Below, piece by piece: positions 63,644 through 64,000 of a DNA stretch of 64,000 bases. Both the position numbers and the translations under genes were made by a program. The notes beneath the pieces are model-generated. The model searched no databases. It was not told the origin of the DNA and saw only the letters and a list, made by a program, of their open reading frames with translations. This DNA comes from Tiliqua scincoides (Eukaryota; Chordata; Lepidosauria; Squamata; Scincidae), in NCBI RefSeq assembly GCF_035046505.1, contig NC_089821.1, positions 39,737,348 through 39,801,347 of the forward strand, given 5' to 3'. Every line of letters starts with the position of its first letter. The first letter of the stretch is position 1.

Positions 63644-64000
63644 GAATTAGGCAGAGGAAGCGGGAGAAGTAACAATCCTTTGGAGCTTTGTCTGCTTCAC
63701 AAGATAATTTTTTTTAAAAATCACATTATTTGGAGAACATAGAGCACAATACTGTGAACAAACACAATCTGTGCTGGACTCCTCCTTCACCACATGCCTG
63801 ACAGTTACCAAAGTACCAGTAATATGGTGAACATCTCTTTGTTCCACTTCCAAGACTATTGTCTGTATGGATCCCACCTTTAAGTGATGTCTCATCTAAA
63901 ATTCCTTCAGTAAAAAGAATAGAAACAGGCTGAAGTGGCACATCTACTGAACTTTTTTCTCCAATTGCACACAAAACAAGCATGTTTCAGTTCATAAACA
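63644..64000. other. Unannotated end of window
   Basis: Unique sequence; no gene or repeat seen. Confidence 0.45.

Noticed and set aside
63144-63742. Overlapping frames of 69-152 codons in GC-rich DNA
   Set aside because: They are produced by the self-complementary interior of the hAT element; the same peptide appears in both orientations.
1-64000. Retrovirus or other LTR element
   Set aside because: I found no long terminal repeats, gag, protease, integrase or envelope signatures. All reverse transcriptase sequence belongs to the CR1 clade.
1-64000. CRISPR array or bacterial operon
   Set aside because: No regularly spaced repeats with unique spacers and no prokaryotic gene arrangement; the repeat content is that of a vertebrate.

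Overview
The window looks like repeat-rich intergenic or intronic DNA from a reptile, most likely a squamate (lizard or gecko-like). The evidence is a young CR1-type LINE family with 3' ends built from TTCTTATG units, many small hAT-type, piggyBac-type and mariner-type non-autonomous DNA transposons, tRNA-derived and 5S-rRNA-derived SINEs, and a roughly 90-bp palindromic repeat that I recall as very common in squamate genomes. The lineage call is inference from repeat content. I found no host exon, tRNA gene, CRISPR array, bacterial gene or retrovirus that I could support.

Layout. 1-12.5 kb is mostly unique sequence with scattered small elements: a 23-bp perfect inverted repeat (652-744), a CR1 3' fragment (3406-4822), an old hAT-related copy (5040-5555), three TTAA-bounded piggyBac-like MITEs, and a palindromic MITE split by a hAT element (9409-9853). 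11.6-24.15 kb is a CR1 cluster. It holds a nearly full-length plus-strand copy with a duplicated 5' leader, then an older plus-strand copy that was split by an almost complete minus-strand copy (17613-21942) whose two reading frames are both open (301 and 959 codons). The same older copy was also split by a SINE. 24.7-30.1 kb holds a LINE/SINE-like body and a 5S-derived SINE that share a 3' tail, plus a 78-bp hairpin MITE flanked by TA. 31.0-34.1 kb is an old CR1 tail split by a 2.7-kb composite hAT element with exact 8-bp target duplications and a tRNA-like foldback inside. 34-48 kb is a mix of palindromic MITEs, microsatellites, a second 5S SINE, another CR1 3' copy (43221-44486) and a tRNA-derived SINE. 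48-53.2 kb carries four hAT elements with perfect 8-bp target duplications, one of them inside an old CR1 fragment. 53-64 kb is repeat-poorer and ends in a GC-rich foldback hAT element (63135-63635) with a perfect duplication.

How the parts relate. Autonomous machinery is visible only for the CR1 family: ORF1 (zinc-finger-like plus coiled coil plus SGNH esterase) and ORF2 (APE endonuclease plus reverse transcriptase). The DNA transposons here are all non-autonomous and would need transposases encoded elsewhere. The nesting gives a relative history: the diverged CR1 fragments are oldest, hAT and MITE insertions cut them, and the intact CR1 copy is the youngest large insertion.
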